Program-made: the position numbers and the translations under genes
Part shown: positions 1-9,064 of the stretch, piece by piece
How the letters are laid out: each line of letters starts with the position of its first letter
Position numbering within the stretch: the first letter of the stretch is position 1
The notes under the pieces: generated by a model
The model's database searches: none
Told to the model about the DNA's origin: nothing
Seen by the model: the letters and a program-made list of their open reading frames with translations, nothing else
Assembly (NCBI RefSeq): GCF_018139625.1
Contig: NZ_JAGSOH010000001.1
Location: forward strand, 1 to 64,000
Source of the DNA: Actinospica acidithermotolerans
GTDB lineage: Bacteria; Actinomycetota; Actinomycetes; Streptomycetales; Catenulisporaceae
Direction of reading: 5' to 3'
DNA: 64,000 nucleotides

Positions 1-9
1 GGTTGTGCC

Positions 10-82
10 GGGGCGCTAGCTCAATTGGCAGAGTAGAGGACTTTTAATCCTTGGGTTGTGGGTTCGAGTCCCACGCGCCCCA
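10..82 (+). tRNA. tRNA-Lys (anticodon TTT)
   Basis: A complete cloverleaf can be folded by eye. The acceptor stem GGGGCGC (10-16) pairs with GCGCCCC (75-81). The anticodon loop CTTTTAA (41-47) carries anticodon TTT at 43-45. The T arm GTGGG-TTCGAGT-CCCAC spans 58-74 and A82 is the discriminator base. The CCA end is not encoded. The 3' half (39-83) is repeated exactly at 55238-55282, so this gene is the likely integration site of the island to its right. The intact copy sits at the left end. Confidence 0.95.
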
Positions 83-83
83 C
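39..83 (+). repeat. attL: 45-bp direct repeat in the tRNA-Lys 3' end
   Basis: These 45 bases run from the anticodon stem of tRNA-Lys to one base past the discriminator and are identical to 55238-55282. Identity stops abruptly on both sides. Tyrosine recombinases commonly use tRNA 3' ends as attB, so this is read as the left attachment site of the island. Confidence 0.85.
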
Positions 84-472
84 CCGCGATCATGGGTTTG
101 ACGTGCACTTTTAACGTTCACCCTCCCATCCGAATGGCCGTACGCGGGCGTCGGCGGGAGGGAAGTGGGAGGGGCCCGGAATGATCTTGGGGCGGTGTCG
201 CTGACATTTCGCTCTGCGGGAATCGACGGGTCGAATCTCTTGGTCACCGTCATCCTCGTGTGCCCTGCCGACGGCAAGGCAGTCGGGCGCTTTAGGCCGT
301 CCTCAGGTTCCCTTGAGCCGTTCACAGTAAGACATAGCATCCAGACTCGAGGCCGACCCCATGTGCGTCAAGCATGGCGTCGGTAGGGCGCCGACAGTAG
401 CCTTGTAAGCACTCTGCAACAGCTACCACAGCGGCGAGGATCTACGATGAGCATGGCCGACGGAGCGCGCGC
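84..472. other. gene-free stretch between attL and the first island gene
   Basis: No reading frame here has the codon bias or family resemblance of a real gene. The first plausible gene starts with GTG at 473. The only notable sequence is a moderately AT-rich patch near 99-120. It may hold the promoter of the 473-2598 pair, but no clear -10/-35 could be assigned. Confidence 0.5.
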
Positions 473-1333
473 GTGACCGATGTCGACGAGTTGTGGGTGT
501 ATCTGAATGCGCTCCTTCTGCCCGCCTTCACTCGGTACCGTGAGCGAATCGCCGATCTACCCATCGAGGTCAAGGCGGACAAGACGCTGCTGACTGAGGC
601 GGATGTCGAAGTCCAGAGGTCGATCCTGGACGCGATCAGGGCCATAGAGCCGTCCGCCGTCGTCATCGCGGAGGAGGACGAACGCACGAGCGTGCGCACG
701 GAGGTACTGGCAGCTCAGGGGCGCGTATGGGTCGTGGATCCGATCGATGGAACCGCGGAGTTCGTCCGAGGAAACAGGACCGAGTTCTGCAGCGTCGTGT
801 GCCTCTTGGAGGACTGGCAGCCATCGGCGGCCTTCGTTCTCGCTCCCGAACTCGGCCGCGATCGGACACCAGTCCTGGTCACTGCGGATGTCACAAGCGC
901 ACGTATCTCGGTGAACGGCGTCCCTGCTACGAAACCGACGGCGTCTGGCAATGCGCAGTGGCTATCGCTCACCCGGAGCGAAGGCTCGCCGGTACGCGCC
1001 GTAGACCCGGCCGCCAAGGCCGCGGGATACCAACTCAAGACGCGGACCACCTCCCAGACGCTCGACATGGTCCGCACCGCCGTCGACCTCACGAACTTGA
1101 CCGATCCAGCTCTGCCCGCGTTCTCCTTGTTCTCTCGACGCGAGCAGAAGCTGTGGGACGGCGCGGCCGGGCTCGCGCTCGGACGCGCCTGCGGCCTGCG
1201 CGACTGCGATGAGACAGGCACTGAGTTGCCGCTGGGGCCGGAGCTTCTATCCGCGGCGACGCCGGTGTTCTCCTCCACGGTGATGGGGCAGCCCAAGACC
1301 GTCGCGTGGTTCTTGGAGGCTGCCGGTCGATGA
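473..1333 (+). CDS. inositol monophosphatase family protein (CysQ/HisN-like)
   Basis: This 286-residue protein belongs to the Mg-dependent, lithium-sensitive phosphatase family that removes phosphate from inositol phosphate, 3'-phosphoadenosine 5'-phosphate or histidinol phosphate. Visible motifs are the metal-binding EE pair at about residues 67-68 (AEEDE), DPIDGT at 89-94, and WDGAAG at about 225, close to the usual WDxAAG. The length is normal. The start is GTG; no in-frame ATG lies just upstream. The stop overlaps the ATG of the next gene (ATGA), so the two are almost certainly co-translated. The substrate cannot be told from sequence. Its place beside an unknown partner and a DISARM operon raises the possibility of a nucleotide-related defence role, which is inference. 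Confidence 0.85.
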   Translation: MTDVDELWVYLNALLLPAFTRYRERIADLPIEVKADKTLLTEADVEVQRSILDAIRAIEPSAVVIAEEDERTSVRTEVLAAQGRVWVVDPIDGTAEFVRGNRTEFCSVVCLLEDWQPSAAFVLAPELGRDRTPVLVTADVTSARISVNGVPATKPTASGNAQWLSLTRSEGSPVRAVDPAAKAAGYQLKTRTTSQTLDMVRTAVDLTNLTDPALPAFSLFSRREQKLWDGAAGLALGRACGLRDCDETGTELPLGPELLSAATPVFSSTVMGQPKTVAWFLEAAGR

Positions 1334-2598
1334 CCGAGAGCCACGGCACCGACGTACTGATCGACGTCACCTCGCTGATCAGCGCAGAGGACTATTTGGT
1401 CTCTCAGAATCGCCACGCACGGCCAGGCGATCCGTTCGCCCAGCAGTGTTTTGTTGAGATCATCCAGTCACTGATCTTCATGACGCATGTCTACGTCTCC
1501 CACCCGCTCCTGCACAACCCCGAGCCCGCTGACTTCGGCCAACGACCTCTGCTGCTGCAGTCGCTGATGGCGGCGGGCCTGCTCAGCCCGCTGCAACTCG
1601 ACTCGAAAAAGCAATCCAGCGCCCGCGCCCTCGAACGCCGCGCCATCGCTGATCTGCAAGGCGCGAACGGCATCAAGAGCATGGCGCGGTTCGTCGACCA
1701 GGCATTCTCCATCGACCAGAGCACCGTTGGGCGCCAGAACGGGTTATCCGAGCGGCTGCGCGCCTGGGGAGCCTTCCAGCACAGCGAAGTCAAGATCGCC
1801 ACCGGACACCATCGAGAACGAATACCCACCCAGGACGGAGTCGAGGACGACGAGTTCGGCCGCTGGGCACGCGCCGCCGCACTGCTACTGGCCGGCGCCC
1901 TCGACACCATTGCCGAACCCGGCGACGGCCCGTACGTGATGGCGACTCTCGCGCGCGGGATGAAATACCGGGCACGCGCCGAGGCTTGCCACGTGGCCTA
2001 CCAGTCCCACCCGCTGCGCCGCGACTTCTCCCTGACATTCGACCTGACCCGACGGGGCGCGACCGACGCTGCGGTACTCGACCTGATCCGCGCGGTCCGC
2101 GGCATCCACGACAGCCTCGCCGACGCCGCCGGCGTCGAAGAGACCCACCGGCTACGCCTGCTCCAGCTCGAACTTCCCCTACTCGGCGGAAGACTCTGGA
2201 CCGCGCAGGAGACCGGAACCATCCCGGATCCGGACTGGATCGAACTGGTGGTCAGCCGGGTCCGGGAATACCGAGATCGTGCCGCCGAACTACGGCAGGC
2301 CATCATCGACTGCATCACCGACGAGGACCAGATCCGCTTCGCTCGCGACATCGAGGGCGTAACCCGCCACCTGCTCGAGCGCCTTGGCCTGCGGCGCGTC
2401 GAACTCTCTCCGCTCGAACAAGAACTCGTCTCGTCAGTCGCCTCGGTCGCCCAGGCCGCGCCAGGAGTACCAAAAGTCAGCGGCCTGTGGGTCTCCGCCC
2501 GCACCATCGGGAAACAGCGCACCTTCACAGGCGCGCAGCCGTACCAGCGGTTCCTCTACCGCGAGTTCCTTGACGCATGGAAACGCGCAGGACGATAG
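1330..2598 (+). CDS. unknown protein coupled to the IMPase-like gene
   Basis: I do not recognise this 422-residue protein. The ATG at 1330 overlaps the upstream stop by four bases. An earlier in-frame start at 1306 would only add residues inside the neighbour. The sequence is charged and mostly helical in appearance, with regular Leu/Ala/Arg heptad-like stretches and no signal peptide, membrane segment, P-loop or obvious catalytic motif. The C-terminal part ends with a short aromatic and basic segment (YQRFLYREFLDAWKRAG). It ends 18 bases before the convergent drmC stop. The tight overlap with a phosphatase suggests a two-gene functional unit. Confidence 0.8.
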   Translation: MTESHGTDVLIDVTSLISAEDYLVSQNRHARPGDPFAQQCFVEIIQSLIFMTHVYVSHPLLHNPEPADFGQRPLLLQSLMAAGLLSPLQLDSKKQSSARALERRAIADLQGANGIKSMARFVDQAFSIDQSTVGRQNGLSERLRAWGAFQHSEVKIATGHHRERIPTQDGVEDDEFGRWARAAALLLAGALDTIAEPGDGPYVMATLARGMKYRARAEACHVAYQSHPLRRDFSLTFDLTRRGATDAAVLDLIRAVRGIHDSLADAAGVEETHRLRLLQLELPLLGGRLWTAQETGTIPDPDWIELVVSRVREYRDRAAELRQAIIDCITDEDQIRFARDIEGVTRHLLERLGLRRVELSPLEQELVSSVASVAQAAPGVPKVSGLWVSARTIGKQRTFTGAQPYQRFLYREFLDAWKRAGR

Positions 2599-2615
2599 CC
2601 TCGTATTCATTGCTG

Positions 2616-3398
2616 TCAAGGCTGGTACTGCACGAGCGTTCCGCGGGCCGGAGACATGAGCATCGCAAAGTGCCGCGTCAGGCGCTGGACGTCGGCAGGC
2701 GCATGGATCACGGCTCCGACCTCGAGGTTGGAGCCCATCGCCCTGCCGGTGAGGTTGGCACTGCCGAGAAGCAGCCAGGAGTCGTCGACCGCGATGAACT
2801 TGGCGTGCATTGCGGCGCCGACAGGCCGAAGGTGCTCGGGCCAGTGCCACACGTTCATGCCTGGGATCCGGCTGAGGCGCGCTGCGGCTTCGGTACCGCG
2901 GGTCTCCGCGATCGCGTCGATGCGCACACCTCTGGTTGCGGCTGCAGTCAGGTCGGTCGCTATATCCGCGATGTCGTTGGCTGCGTACGTTGCCAGGAGG
3001 ATGCTGTGCTCGGCCCTAGCGATGATGCTGGATGCGACGGCAGCGGTGTGGCGGACGGGTTCAGTGCGGTCGCTTGGACCCGAGATCACCCATTCGAGTG
3101 CGTGATCGGCCTTCCACGACTCGTACTGAGACATGGCTGTGCGTAGCGAGAGAGCGAGCGCCGCGCCGTGCGGTTGCGGCTCAGTAGCCCGCCATGCCGC
3201 CGCGAGTTGCCCGGCTAGCGGCCCCAGCCGGGGGTCTCCGGGCCGGGCGCGCACGAGAGAGGCCACGAGTCCAGAATCGGGTCGCACGAGCGGTTCGAGC
3301 ACCTGTGCCCACGCCCGAACGTGGGCCGGGCCGAGCGAGGTGGCGACTTTCGCCAGGACCTCGGGAAGGCGGTCGCTTCCGTAAGGTTCGCCGGACAT
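2616..3398 (-). CDS. drmC: DISARM protein DrmC, phospholipase D-like
   Basis: This is the last gene of the class 1 DISARM operon, 260 residues. DrmC proteins belong to the phospholipase D/HKD nuclease fold. The diagnostic motif is visible as MHAKFIAVDD followed by GSANLT in the C-terminal third (HxK, D and GSxN). The segment before it, with VRHTAAVASSIIARAEHSILLATY, is the typical PLD entry strand. The ATG at 3398 shares its A with the drmB stop (TGATG), so translation is coupled. A TTG one codon earlier is also possible. In characterised DISARM systems DrmC is reported to be dispensable or accessory for restriction. Confidence 0.9.
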   Translation of the reverse strand: MSGEPYGSDRLPEVLAKVATSLGPAHVRAWAQVLEPLVRPDSGLVASLVRARPGDPRLGPLAGQLAAAWRATEPQPHGAALALSLRTAMSQYESWKADHALEWVISGPSDRTEPVRHTAAVASSIIARAEHSILLATYAANDIADIATDLTAAATRGVRIDAIAETRGTEAAARLSRIPGMNVWHWPEHLRPVGAAMHAKFIAVDDSWLLLGSANLTGRAMGSNLEVGAVIHAPADVQRLTRHFAMLMSPARGTLVQYQP

Positions 3399-5287
3399 CA
3401 AGCCATCGCGGGTAGGAGATCAAAGAAGCCGATTCCGCTCTGCGCGAAGGTGTCCACGAGGAGGGCGCGGTCGAGGTAGCGGTTGCCGGTCTCGCAGGAC
3501 GTCTCGGCGGCGAACAGGCACGCGTGGCACGCCGCCCCGTGAAGTCGGCCGTGCTCGCGCGGATCGTGCTCGGCGCACAAGGGGTCGGAGCCGCACAGTT
3601 GCGCAGCCTCCATCGCCTGACCGAGCAGCGGGACTAGACGGTCCTTCTCGCCAAGGCTCACGAGCCCGCCGAGGGTGCCCTCGCTGTCGGGTGCAGCTGT
3701 GTACAGGAGGAAGCCGGCCATGGGCTGGTCCCCGCTCCTGGCGTAAATGCGCTCGCTGATTCCGGACGCTCCGTAGCCGCACTCAAGGGCGAATTCGCGG
3801 ATGAGGCAATGCGCGAGCGTATGCAGCAAGACGTATCGGACGCCCGGCCAGTCCAGCTGAGCGCCCATTCTCTGGCACCACCTGGCATGTGCGGTGCGCA
3901 GGACGGCTTCGCGCTCGCGTACGGCGGCGAGTTGTTCCCAGCGGGCGATGCGTGCCTCGTCGAAGCGGAGGAAGATTCCTTCGCCGCGTGTCTCGGCGCA
4001 GGGCACCCAACTCGGCGGGTTCGAGCTGATCGGCGCGCATCGTCGGTTGTCGGCGCCGACGGCACCTGCGGAGGTGTCCCAGTCCGGCGCGTCGAGTCGG
4101 GTGAAAGCGTAGAGGGCGCTGACCTCGCGGAGCTTGGTGACGCGCACAATGTCGGCCAGGGCGCTCGCTGCCCCGGTATCTCCTGCGGGCACGATTCGTC
4201 CACGCTCGCGGCGGGTCGAGAAGTCGTCGAGGTTGTGCTCGCGCTGGTCGGTGAACGCGTCCCATTCAGGCGCTCGTAGGTCGACGGCTTGTTCCTGCGT
4301 CTCACTTTCCTCGTCGGCTCCCGGGGCCACGGCGGACGCGTGCAGGGCTGCGATGGTCTGATAGACGCTCTCGACGCCGAATTGCTCGAGGACTTGCCAA
4401 GCACTCTGGGTAGGAAGTAGAGCCTTGACCGTCTCGGCGGGCAGCGGGGCGAGGATGCTCAGCGATTCCCAATGCTCGCGCACGGCCTGTTCGACCGGCT
4501 CGTCAGTACGTGGCAGCGAGAATACCTTGAGCTGCATGGCGAACCAGCTGTTGGTGGCGCCCAAGGCCAGCGTGCGGGTCTGCTCGCCGCATGAGTCGAA
4601 CTTGTCCAGGTGGGGGTGGCGACCGCGGCAGGCAGGGAGGTTGGCCTGATTCGTGTGGCCGATGGCGTCGGCCATGCTGCGGCTTTCGTTGCATGAGCAG
4701 CGGACGAAGATGTTCGCCGCCTCGCCGGTGGTACCCCGCTCGACAAGAGTCAGCGTGTGACCGGGACCGGGGTCTGTGCCGCCGTGCACGAAGAAGAGCC
4801 AAGGGAAGTCGTCAAGGTGGCCGTTGGGGCAGGCGAGCACGAAGCGGGCGGGCAGCGCCGTCGCAGGGACTCGGTGGTTATGCACGTATCGCGTCTTCTC
4901 CGGCGCGTAGCTGTTCGCCTTGAGGGTGAACAGGCCCGAGCGCGCGGGCGCGAGCAGATTGCAGCTCGGGTTCGAACAGCGTAGCCAGCCTGGGAACACC
5001 TCGACGGGTACGCCGACGCTGGCCCAACTGCCGAACGGGTCGCGGGTCTTCGGTTGGTGCGGCGGCAGGCGGAGTTGAGCGACCTGCGGGCCGAGCTTGC
5101 GCCGGACGGCGGCGAGGAGGCGTTGTTCCGCTATTACGGAGGCGCTGCCGGGGTCCCAGCGGTCCAGGCCCATCACCATGACGGAGAGGTTGGGGAGGTC
5201 CGCGATGGAGCCGATGCCGAAGGTGTGCAGCAACTGGCTCGGGCGCAGTTCGCCGACCCGGAACCGGTTGTCGGGGGCGGGGCTCAC
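3398..5287 (-). CDS. drmB: DISARM protein DrmB (DUF1998)
   Basis: DrmB, 629 residues, is a core DISARM subunit that works with the helicase DrmA to recognise incoming unmodified DNA. The N-terminus has FRVGELRPSQLLHTFGIGSI, typical of the family. The C-terminal DUF1998 domain shows VLLHTLAHCLIREFA, then a cysteine cluster (CGSDPLC, CHAC, SCETGN) likely to bind zinc. I chose the GTG at 5287 because it overlaps the drmA stop as GTGA and begins directly before the conserved N-terminus. The longer upstream frame lies inside drmA and has no family resemblance. An internal zinc-like set of cysteines also lies near residues 120-225. Confidence 0.93.
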   Translation of the reverse strand: MSPAPDNRFRVGELRPSQLLHTFGIGSIADLPNLSVMVMGLDRWDPGSASVIAEQRLLAAVRRKLGPQVAQLRLPPHQPKTRDPFGSWASVGVPVEVFPGWLRCSNPSCNLLAPARSGLFTLKANSYAPEKTRYVHNHRVPATALPARFVLACPNGHLDDFPWLFFVHGGTDPGPGHTLTLVERGTTGEAANIFVRCSCNESRSMADAIGHTNQANLPACRGRHPHLDKFDSCGEQTRTLALGATNSWFAMQLKVFSLPRTDEPVEQAVREHWESLSILAPLPAETVKALLPTQSAWQVLEQFGVESVYQTIAALHASAVAPGADEESETQEQAVDLRAPEWDAFTDQREHNLDDFSTRRERGRIVPAGDTGAASALADIVRVTKLREVSALYAFTRLDAPDWDTSAGAVGADNRRCAPISSNPPSWVPCAETRGEGIFLRFDEARIARWEQLAAVREREAVLRTAHARWCQRMGAQLDWPGVRYVLLHTLAHCLIREFALECGYGASGISERIYARSGDQPMAGFLLYTAAPDSEGTLGGLVSLGEKDRLVPLLGQAMEAAQLCGSDPLCAEHDPREHGRLHGAACHACLFAAETSCETGNRYLDRALLVDTFAQSGIGFFDLLPAMA

Positions 5288-8200
5288 TGCTCGGCTCCTG
5301 ATTCGTCGCTCGTGGGGTTCTGGTCGTCCTCGGCAGGTCGGGGTGTCCACTCGGGCTCGGCCGCGCTTTCCTCGACGCGGGTGTGGCTCTCGGGGTCGTG
5401 GCTGAGAATGAGCTGGATGCCAGGTTCGACATTGCGCAGCGAGGTCGGGCAGGTGAAGCGCGTCCATGCGCCCGACTCTGGCTCGCGCAGCAGCGCTTCG
5501 ATGTCGCCGGAGTCCGGGCCGCGGCCGGGGCGGTAGCCGAGCCTGATGCCGGGCGCGCGCCTGCGACGCTCCCAGTAGTCCAGCCGGTCGTCGACGTGGC
5601 GCAGTATCCGCTCGCCGGCGACTCGCGGTCCGACGACGTCCACGGCCCGGCGCTTGAGGTACTGGCCGACGTGGTCGGCGAGCTCGGAGTCACGTGTCAG
5701 GTACCCGGCGCCGAGATTCGTGTTGTAGTCCGGGCGCAGGTCCCGCACGAGTGCGGCAAGCACCCCGGACAGGCCGCGATCGATGGCCCGGTCGGCGAAA
5801 GGGGTTACCGACAGGGCCTCGACGTGCTGGTACATGGTCGCGTGGAACGCTTCGAAGGATTCGTAGTGGGACAGGTCGCGGGGCCTGGCCCAGTTGTAGA
5901 CCGTAAATACGAGGCCCGGTGCGGCCCGGCCGACGCGGCTGGTCGCCTGAATGTATTCGGCGGTGGATTTCGGCTGGTTGGCCACGATCATCGCCCCGAG
6001 TCGGGAAACGTCAACGCCGACGGCGATCATGTTGGTGGCCAGTAGTACGTCGACGGCGCGCGGCGTTTCGGCTCTGGGTCGGCTCGGCGCCGCATCTGGG
6101 CCGTATCCTGCGGATCGGTTGGTGTAGGCCCGTTCGAGCTCGGCCAGGATGACTGGGATGTCGTCGTTCGACATGCGGGAGGTCAGCTCGCGCACTTGTG
6201 GCTCGCGGCGGTTTGCCAGTCCGCGTTCGTCCGCTCGACCTACCCTGGTGCTCACGTCGTCCTCGACGAGGCGGCGCATGCCGCCGAGGTCGCGTAGCGA
6301 GTTGAAGTATCCGACGACGGTCATGTACGGGTCGGTGACCTCGTTGCGCCCGTACTTCTCGTGCAGTGCGTGCGCGGCCGCCAGGAGCGCGACGTAGACC
6401 CGGATGTGCGTGTTCTTGATGCGGGATCCGTGCGCGCACAAGCCGATGTAGAGGCGGCCGGGCTTGCTGCCGAGACCGGTGGTCGGGCGGGTGCGGGCGA
6501 AGAACGAGTCGTCGGCGTCGAGGCCGGGCGGTGGGAAGACGCGCGTCTCCCGGTTGAACAGCGCCCCGATCTGGTTGCGAGCCCGTCGCACGGTCGCGGT
6601 GGAGGCGATCACCTTGGGCCGCACCGGCTGTCCAGGCTCGCGCTCCCAGGTGGCGAGGCGGTCTACCGCAGACTCATAGAGCCCGACGAGGGAACCGAGC
6701 GGCCCAGAGATCAGGTGCAGCTCGTCTTGGACGATCAGGTCCGGCGGCCGGATCCTCGTGCCGGGAAGGATGCGCGCGGCGGGAAGGGAATCGGTGGCCT
6801 GATGGCCTGTGGCGCTCTCCCAGGAAGCGCTCGTAGTCTCCGCGGCGAGATGACCGTGGCGCTCGCAATACCGATCCACACCGCCGAACAGCGTGCGGGT
6901 GGCGCCCTGCCAGGGAAGCTGCGCGAACTTGTCGACTGTGGCGATTACCAGGGACGGCAGCAGCCGGTAGAGCTCCTCGTCGGTGACGACCACCGGTAGC
7001 CCAGGTTCAGCTCCCGCGGCGCCGGAGTACTCGCCCATAGGCCCGAAGGGGCAGTACATGAGGTCGGGACAGCGCACCCACGTGCGGCGCAGGCCCTTGA
7101 GGTCCACAGTGATGGCGCGGGCTGCCTCCAGGGCACTCCCGCACCACGGGCAGTGCGTGAGCTGATGCGGGCTGCCTCCGCCGAGCCGAGGCCGACCCCG
7201 GTCGCGGTGTGCCTCCTTCACGTACTCATCGGCGCGATCCACCGTGTTCGGTGTGACTTCGCCACCGACCCACAGCCCGATCCGGAACGGCTCGTTCCCC
7301 CACCGTTCGGTGTCGGCGCGTCGTAGAACCTCGCATGCACAGATAAGGGCGGAAGCACGGTGGAACTGCTGAATTGTCAGCAGCCGCAGCGTGTAACGCA
7401 TCAGGACCGCGATCCCGTGATCGGCGCGGTAACCGCCGAATTGGGGCTGCAGGCGGCGCACGGCGAGGGTGAATGCCGTCAGACCGAGATAGGCCTCTGT
7501 CTTTCCGCCACCGGTCGGGAACCAAAGCAGGTCCGCCACCGCCGTGCCGGAGTCGGTGGAGCGCTCCCGATGACCTGGGTCGGCCAGCGCGGGCAGATTC
7601 AACAGTAGGAAGGCAAGCTGGAACGGCCGCCACGAACGGTTGCGAGGAGCCAGGTCGTCCGCGTCAGCCTCCGCAACCGCCGTTTCCGGCGCGAGGCTAG
7701 GATCGCGGCGACGCGCCGCCGAGGCGATCGTGTGGATGCGCTGGAGGTGCATGGCGCTGTTCGCGAACCGGAACGCGGCCAGCGCGCGCTCGTCCCGCAC
7801 TTCGTCGGCGCCCGTGAGCAGGTCGATGCCGGCTTCGATACGAGTGGCCGCCTCACGGGCGGCGGCGAGAGTATCGCGGACTTCGCGACCGAAGCCGGTA
7901 AGACGCGCCTCCGGTTCCGCTGCGCGACGCTCAGCCCGGTCAATCCAGGCGCGGTAACCGGTGACCAGGGGCATGAGCGCCGCGCGAAGCGGCTCGACCT
8001 CGAGATCCGCAAGCACCTTCATGTCGAGAACGAGTTCGGCCAGTTCGGGAAGATCCGGATCCGCGACGGCATCGGGCACGTCCGTCGCCGCGAGCTCGTG
8101 CTCGGGCGCAGTGGCCGTGCTGATCCGCACGGCGCGCATACGATCCGCCTCGTCGGTCTTCGTCTTCACCCCGCAGCCGTGGCCAACCGCGAACTCCGGG

Positions 8201-8961
8201 AGGAACCGATAGGTCATGGACAGACGCCGCTGCTCGGCACGATCCTCCGCATCCCCGCCCCTGCTGGTGCGGTCCGCCGAACGGCGTGGCAGGAAACACC
8301 CAGAGCCGTCCGCTGCACGGGCGGCGAGCGCCGCCTGAAAGACCCATGGGCGCACGCCGAGACCGTGCTGAGCGTTCACCAGGAACAGCGTCACCAGCCA
8401 CGCGTCGTCGTGCCAGCGCACCCGGCCGCGCACCTTCACGTCGGGCACTTCGGGGTCGAGCGCCCGCGCGGCGATCGGACCCTCGGCGAGCTTGACGGGG
8501 ATCTCGCCGCCGCGCTGCCGTCGCTGATAGCGACGCGCCTTCGGCCGGTCTGGATCGGGGACGCTCTCGTACTCGCCCCAAGCGGCGGAAACGAGCAGTT
8601 CAGTGACCGAGCCCTCGACCCGCGCGGTGAACCCGATGGAGGAGGGCACGAGCGACGAGGTGTTCGGCGCCTGGGTCTCTATGTCCGCGCCGTTATCGTC
8701 GGCCAAGGCGCCGTCGCTCTCCGCGAGCTCATCGAGTTCGTCGGGTGCTACCTCAGTGCCGTCCGGCGCGAGCTTGCCGAGCACATACCACTCGCGCGGA
8801 TCATTGGCGAGCGACTCCTCGTCACCGAAGACGGGCCCGCGGAGATCCGACACGACCATATCCGCCAGCTCGTCACGCACCTCCTGCGCGGTGGGGGCAC
8901 GCAGCACCGGCTCGGTGCCTCCAGCAGGAGGCAGCGCGTCAGCGGGGAGTTCTTCGCTCAT
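5284..8961 (-). CDS. drmA: DISARM helicase DrmA
   Basis: DrmA is the large DISARM helicase, 1225 residues. The Walker A is FPTGGGKTEAYLGL, the DEAD-like box is QDELHLISGPLGSL, and the C-terminal helicase half has LLATNMIAVGVDVSRLG and QATSRVGR (motif VI). A cysteine pair set (CPWCGS, later CPDLMYCPFG) lies between the helicase halves. The N-terminal about 400 residues are acidic and family-specific. The ATG at 8961 was chosen; a GTG three codons earlier (8970) is equally possible and neither has a strong ribosome-binding site. The gene follows drmMI by about 100 bases and overlaps drmB by GTGA. Confidence 0.93.
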   Translation of the reverse strand: MSEELPADALPPAGGTEPVLRAPTAQEVRDELADMVVSDLRGPVFGDEESLANDPREWYVLGKLAPDGTEVAPDELDELAESDGALADDNGADIETQAPNTSSLVPSSIGFTARVEGSVTELLVSAAWGEYESVPDPDRPKARRYQRRQRGGEIPVKLAEGPIAARALDPEVPDVKVRGRVRWHDDAWLVTLFLVNAQHGLGVRPWVFQAALAARAADGSGCFLPRRSADRTSRGGDAEDRAEQRRLSMTYRFLPEFAVGHGCGVKTKTDEADRMRAVRISTATAPEHELAATDVPDAVADPDLPELAELVLDMKVLADLEVEPLRAALMPLVTGYRAWIDRAERRAAEPEARLTGFGREVRDTLAAAREAATRIEAGIDLLTGADEVRDERALAAFRFANSAMHLQRIHTIASAARRRDPSLAPETAVAEADADDLAPRNRSWRPFQLAFLLLNLPALADPGHRERSTDSGTAVADLLWFPTGGGKTEAYLGLTAFTLAVRRLQPQFGGYRADHGIAVLMRYTLRLLTIQQFHRASALICACEVLRRADTERWGNEPFRIGLWVGGEVTPNTVDRADEYVKEAHRDRGRPRLGGGSPHQLTHCPWCGSALEAARAITVDLKGLRRTWVRCPDLMYCPFGPMGEYSGAAGAEPGLPVVVTDEELYRLLPSLVIATVDKFAQLPWQGATRTLFGGVDRYCERHGHLAAETTSASWESATGHQATDSLPAARILPGTRIRPPDLIVQDELHLISGPLGSLVGLYESAVDRLATWEREPGQPVRPKVIASTATVRRARNQIGALFNRETRVFPPPGLDADDSFFARTRPTTGLGSKPGRLYIGLCAHGSRIKNTHIRVYVALLAAAHALHEKYGRNEVTDPYMTVVGYFNSLRDLGGMRRLVEDDVSTRVGRADERGLANRREPQVRELTSRMSNDDIPVILAELERAYTNRSAGYGPDAAPSRPRAETPRAVDVLLATNMIAVGVDVSRLGAMIVANQPKSTAEYIQATSRVGRAAPGLVFTVYNWARPRDLSHYESFEAFHATMYQHVEALSVTPFADRAIDRGLSGVLAALVRDLRPDYNTNLGAGYLTRDSELADHVGQYLKRRAVDVVGPRVAGERILRHVDDRLDYWERRRRAPGIRLGYRPGRGPDSGDIEALLREPESGAWTRFTCPTSLRNVEPGIQLILSHDPESHTRVEESAAEPEWTPRPAEDDQNPTSDESGAEQ

Positions 8962-9064
8962 GCCGACCACACTACGAGCGCGTCCCGACAGAAGCCTTCG
9001 ACACTCGCCACGGGGCGGGCATAGCCCGCCGAAGCTGGCGCACCCTCGAAGCGTGTACCGGTCA

